In this document: positions 62,251-64,000 of the stretch, piece by piece
Position numbering within the stretch: the first letter of the stretch is position 1
Layout of the letters: the number at the start of each line of letters is the position of its first letter
Assembly (NCBI GenBank): GCA_018701215.1
Contig: JABIWH010000039.1
Coordinates: 62,001 to 126,000 of the forward strand
DNA from: Rhodospirillaceae bacterium
GTDB lineage: Bacteria > Pseudomonadota > Alphaproteobacteria > GCA-2731375
Direction of reading: 5' to 3'
Length of the DNA: 64,000 nt
The notes under the pieces: generated by a model
Told to the model about the DNA's origin: nothing
Databases searched by the model: none
Seen by the model: the letters and a program-made list of their open reading frames with translations, nothing else
Program-made: the position numbers and the translations under genes

Positions 62251-63501
62251 CTAGTTCTTGGTCAGAACGACCGAGGCATTCTGGCCGCCGAAACCGAATG
62301 AATTGACCTGCAGGGCGTTGTATTTCATCTGCTTGGGCCCGCCATGGACGATCTCGAAATCCGCTTCCGGATCCGGTTCGTCCGTGTTGGCGATGTAGGT
62401 AAAGCGGTCTTCCGCCATGCCATACAGGCCGCTGATCATGGCCATGGCACCCGATGACGCACCGGAATGGCCGATATGCCCCTTGATCGAGGCGACCGGC
62501 AGGCCGCGCCCGGCATGCACCTTGTTGATGGCATTGATCTCTGCCGTATCACCCTTGGGCGTGCCGGTGGCATGCGCGATTAGGGCATCCACATCACCCG
62601 GCGCCATGTCCGCATCGCCCAGCGCCAGCTCCATGGCGCGGGCCTCCCAAATGCCGGTGGGTTCGGGCGAGGATGGGTGGAAGCCGTCCGCCAACGAGCC
62701 ATAGCCGCGCAGATAGCCAAGGATATTGGCGCCACGGGCGCGGGCATGCTCGGCGCGTTCCAGTACCACCATGCCGGCGCCTTCGCCGACCACGATGCCG
62801 CTGCGTTTAACATCGAAGGGCAGCATGGCCTGGTTTGGGTTGGGCGACGGTGCCTCCATGCCGTAGACATTGCCAGTGTAGAACAGCACCGGCACGAAAT
62901 CGCCGTCCCGCCCGCCGCCGGCCAAACTAATTCCGCCCTCGGTTCCGCCCGTGATGGCCACGTCCGCCTCGCCGCGCTCGATAATGCGGGCCGCCGTGCC
63001 GATGGCATCCAGAGACGAGGCGCAGGCCGTGGTCACGGTCAACGAAGGGCCATGCAGGCCATAGCGCATGGCGATCTGTGCCGCCGCCATGTTGGGCCAG
63101 ATCTGGATCTGGGTTTTGCGCGGCACCGCGTCGGGACCGTCCGTATCCAGGGCGTATTGCGCCTTCATCACCGCCCGCACACCGCCAATGGAGGTACCAT
63201 TGACCACCGCCGTGCGCAGGGGGTCTAGCTCGCCCAGGCCGGCCTGACGCACCGCCTGTTCGGCGGCGGCCAGGGTGAATTGCGCAAACAGATCGGTGCC
63301 TTCCTCAATGCGCCGGTCCATCCAGTCAGATGGATTGAAATCCTCCACCACGGCCTGCCAGGCATCCCGCCCCTCGACCTCCGCCGCCCAGGGGGAGGCC
63401 TTGATCGAGGTTTCGCCTGCCAGCATCCGTTTGTGGAACAGGGCGCTGTCCGTGCCCAGGGAAGAGACGATGCCGGTACCGGTAATGGCGATTTCAACCA
63501 T
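62251..63501 (-). CDS. 3-oxoacyl-ACP synthase II family protein (FabF-like)
   Basis: A 416-residue condensing enzyme with the Cys-His-His triad: Cys160 in TTACASSLDA, His in IAHATGTPKGD and His in SIKGHIGHSG. It elongates acyl-ACP or primes a small polyketide/fatty acid. No FabD, FabG or ACP gene is adjacent, and its neighbours are an acyl-CoA ligase and an HpaB-type hydroxylase, so it may be a stand-alone or secondary-metabolism KS. It follows the HpaB-type gene by 11 bp. Confidence 0.9.
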   Translation of the reverse strand: MVEIAITGTGIVSSLGTDSALFHKRMLAGETSIKASPWAAEVEGRDAWQAVVEDFNPSDWMDRRIEEGTDLFAQFTLAAAEQAVRQAGLGELDPLRTAVVNGTSIGGVRAVMKAQYALDTDGPDAVPRKTQIQIWPNMAAAQIAMRYGLHGPSLTVTTACASSLDAIGTAARIIERGEADVAITGGTEGGISLAGGGRDGDFVPVLFYTGNVYGMEAPSPNPNQAMLPFDVKRSGIVVGEGAGMVVLERAEHARARGANILGYLRGYGSLADGFHPSSPEPTGIWEARAMELALGDADMAPGDVDALIAHATGTPKGDTAEINAINKVHAGRGLPVASIKGHIGHSGASSGAMAMISGLYGMAEDRFTYIANTDEPDPEADFEIVHGGPKQMKYNALQVNSFGFGGQNASVVLTKN

Positions 63502-63512
63502 GCTGACGTCTC

Positions 63513-64000
63513 CTATTCGGCGGCGGCCTCCACTTCGATATGGGCGGAGTGCAAGGCCTCGCGCTTGGCACCTTCCAGGTCGTAATGGCGCCGGGTCACG
63601 ATGCGCTGGGCATACAGACCGCCGCCCGCCTGCAAGTTGGTGACAAAGCGCCAGCCGCCATAGGAATCGGCGGTCAGATCGCGGATGGCATGGAACAGCT
63701 TCATGCGGTATTCGCCCGAGGCCCCGTTGCCGCCCGCCATGTATTTGCGCACCAGGGCGCCGACTTCGTTGTTCTCCAGATCGGCAATGGAAGGCGCGGT
63801 CACGATGGAGCCGCCGGAGACATCATGCAGATGCCGCACGATCTGGTTGTAGTTTGCGGCGCCATGGTATTTACCGGCGTTGATATACAGCTCGTTCGGG
63901 AAGGCGGCGCCGTCGGGGCCGAAATCGCAATTGAACACGGCGGCTTCCAATGAAGCCCGGATCAGAGTGGCATGAATGATCATATCCGAGATTTTTTCCC
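63513..64000 (-). CDS. HpaB-type FADH2-dependent hydroxylase (5' part outside window)
   Basis: Only the C-terminal 162 codons are in the window; the frame is open to the edge and continues past it (EKISDMIIHATLIRASLEAAVFN at the start of the visible part). NYNQIVRHLHDVSGGSIVTAPS and LENNEVGALVRKYM are the family's conserved C-terminal segment of 4-hydroxyphenylacetate 3-hydroxylase, pyoverdine chromophore PvcC and related enzymes. It probably hydroxylates a phenol using reduced flavin from another protein. The first Met seen at 63983 is internal. Confidence 0.88.
   Translation of the reverse strand, partial: EKISDMIIHATLIRASLEAAVFNCDFGPDGAAFPNELYINAGKYHGAANYNQIVRHLHDVSGGSIVTAPSIADLENNEVGALVRKYMAGGNGASGEYRMKLFHAIRDLTADSYGGWRFVTNLQAGGGLYAQRIVTRRHYDLEGAKREALHSAHIEVEAAAE

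Overview
The window is dense, GC-rich, single-contig bacterial DNA, apparently from an alphaproteobacterium, most like marine or soil Rhodospirillales. Supporting signs are the soxBDAG operon, Tad pseudopilin genes, a BigR/SqrR-type ArsR regulator, PAS histidine kinases and many crotonase, CoA-transferase and aromatic-catabolism genes. No phage, transposase or CRISPR array was seen. The taxon is inferred from gene content only.

Left arm (1-7.8 kb): a minus-strand run of a histidine phosphatase, a DUF1330 protein, a quinone-reductase-like MDR, a DehI-like protein, two tandem isocitrate-lyase/PEP-mutase-family lyases and a LeuC-like hydratase cut by the window edge. The hydratase plus lyases suggest cleavage of a branched C5-C6 hydroxy-diacid. 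A crotonase, a carboxylesterase and a LysR regulator follow.

7.9-20.7 kb: a GntP-like permease, a phthalate-dioxygenase-type Rieske oxygenase, a crotonase, three Tad genes (TadE, TadE/F-like, TadG with a VWA domain), a BenE permease with a FAH-family hydrolase, an LLM oxidoreductase/NIPSNAP/SDR/NUDIX run, a FAD monooxygenase and a thioesterase. This reads as uptake and breakdown of aromatic or other carboxylic acids.

20.8-30 kb: two tandem exported caspase-like proteins with Sel1 repeats, glmS-glmU (cell-wall amino sugar supply), an SLC13-type transporter, gph and tRNA-Val(CAC).

30-41.7 kb: a pair of class III CoA-transferases, an intergenic stretch with a possible small RNA, an orphan hypothetical gene, a DUF35/thiolase pair, and an RND efflux operon (DUF2892, adaptor, permease) divergent from a persulfide-sensor-like ArsR repressor with a palindromic operator candidate. 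A relic-like cyclase-TPR protein follows.

41.7-49.4 kb: the main find is a glutathione S-transferase whose active-site Cys position is an in-frame TGA. A stem-loop with bacterial SECIS geometry follows it, and it has its own promoter and RBS, so it is a probable selenoprotein that routine gene calling would truncate. It is followed by a GFA-family gene and converges on a GlcD-soxBDAG operon (sarcosine oxidation, a formaldehyde source).

49.4-64 kb: a lipoprotein hydrolase, a nitroreductase, a palindromic repeat, a probable Fe-S uracil-DNA glycosylase, a three-PAS sensor kinase, crotonases, a hotdog thioesterase, an MlrC/M81 peptidase with an MFS transporter, a second GST, an N-formylglutamate amidohydrolase-like protein, and an acyl-CoA ligase, ketosynthase and HpaB-type hydroxylase running off the right edge.
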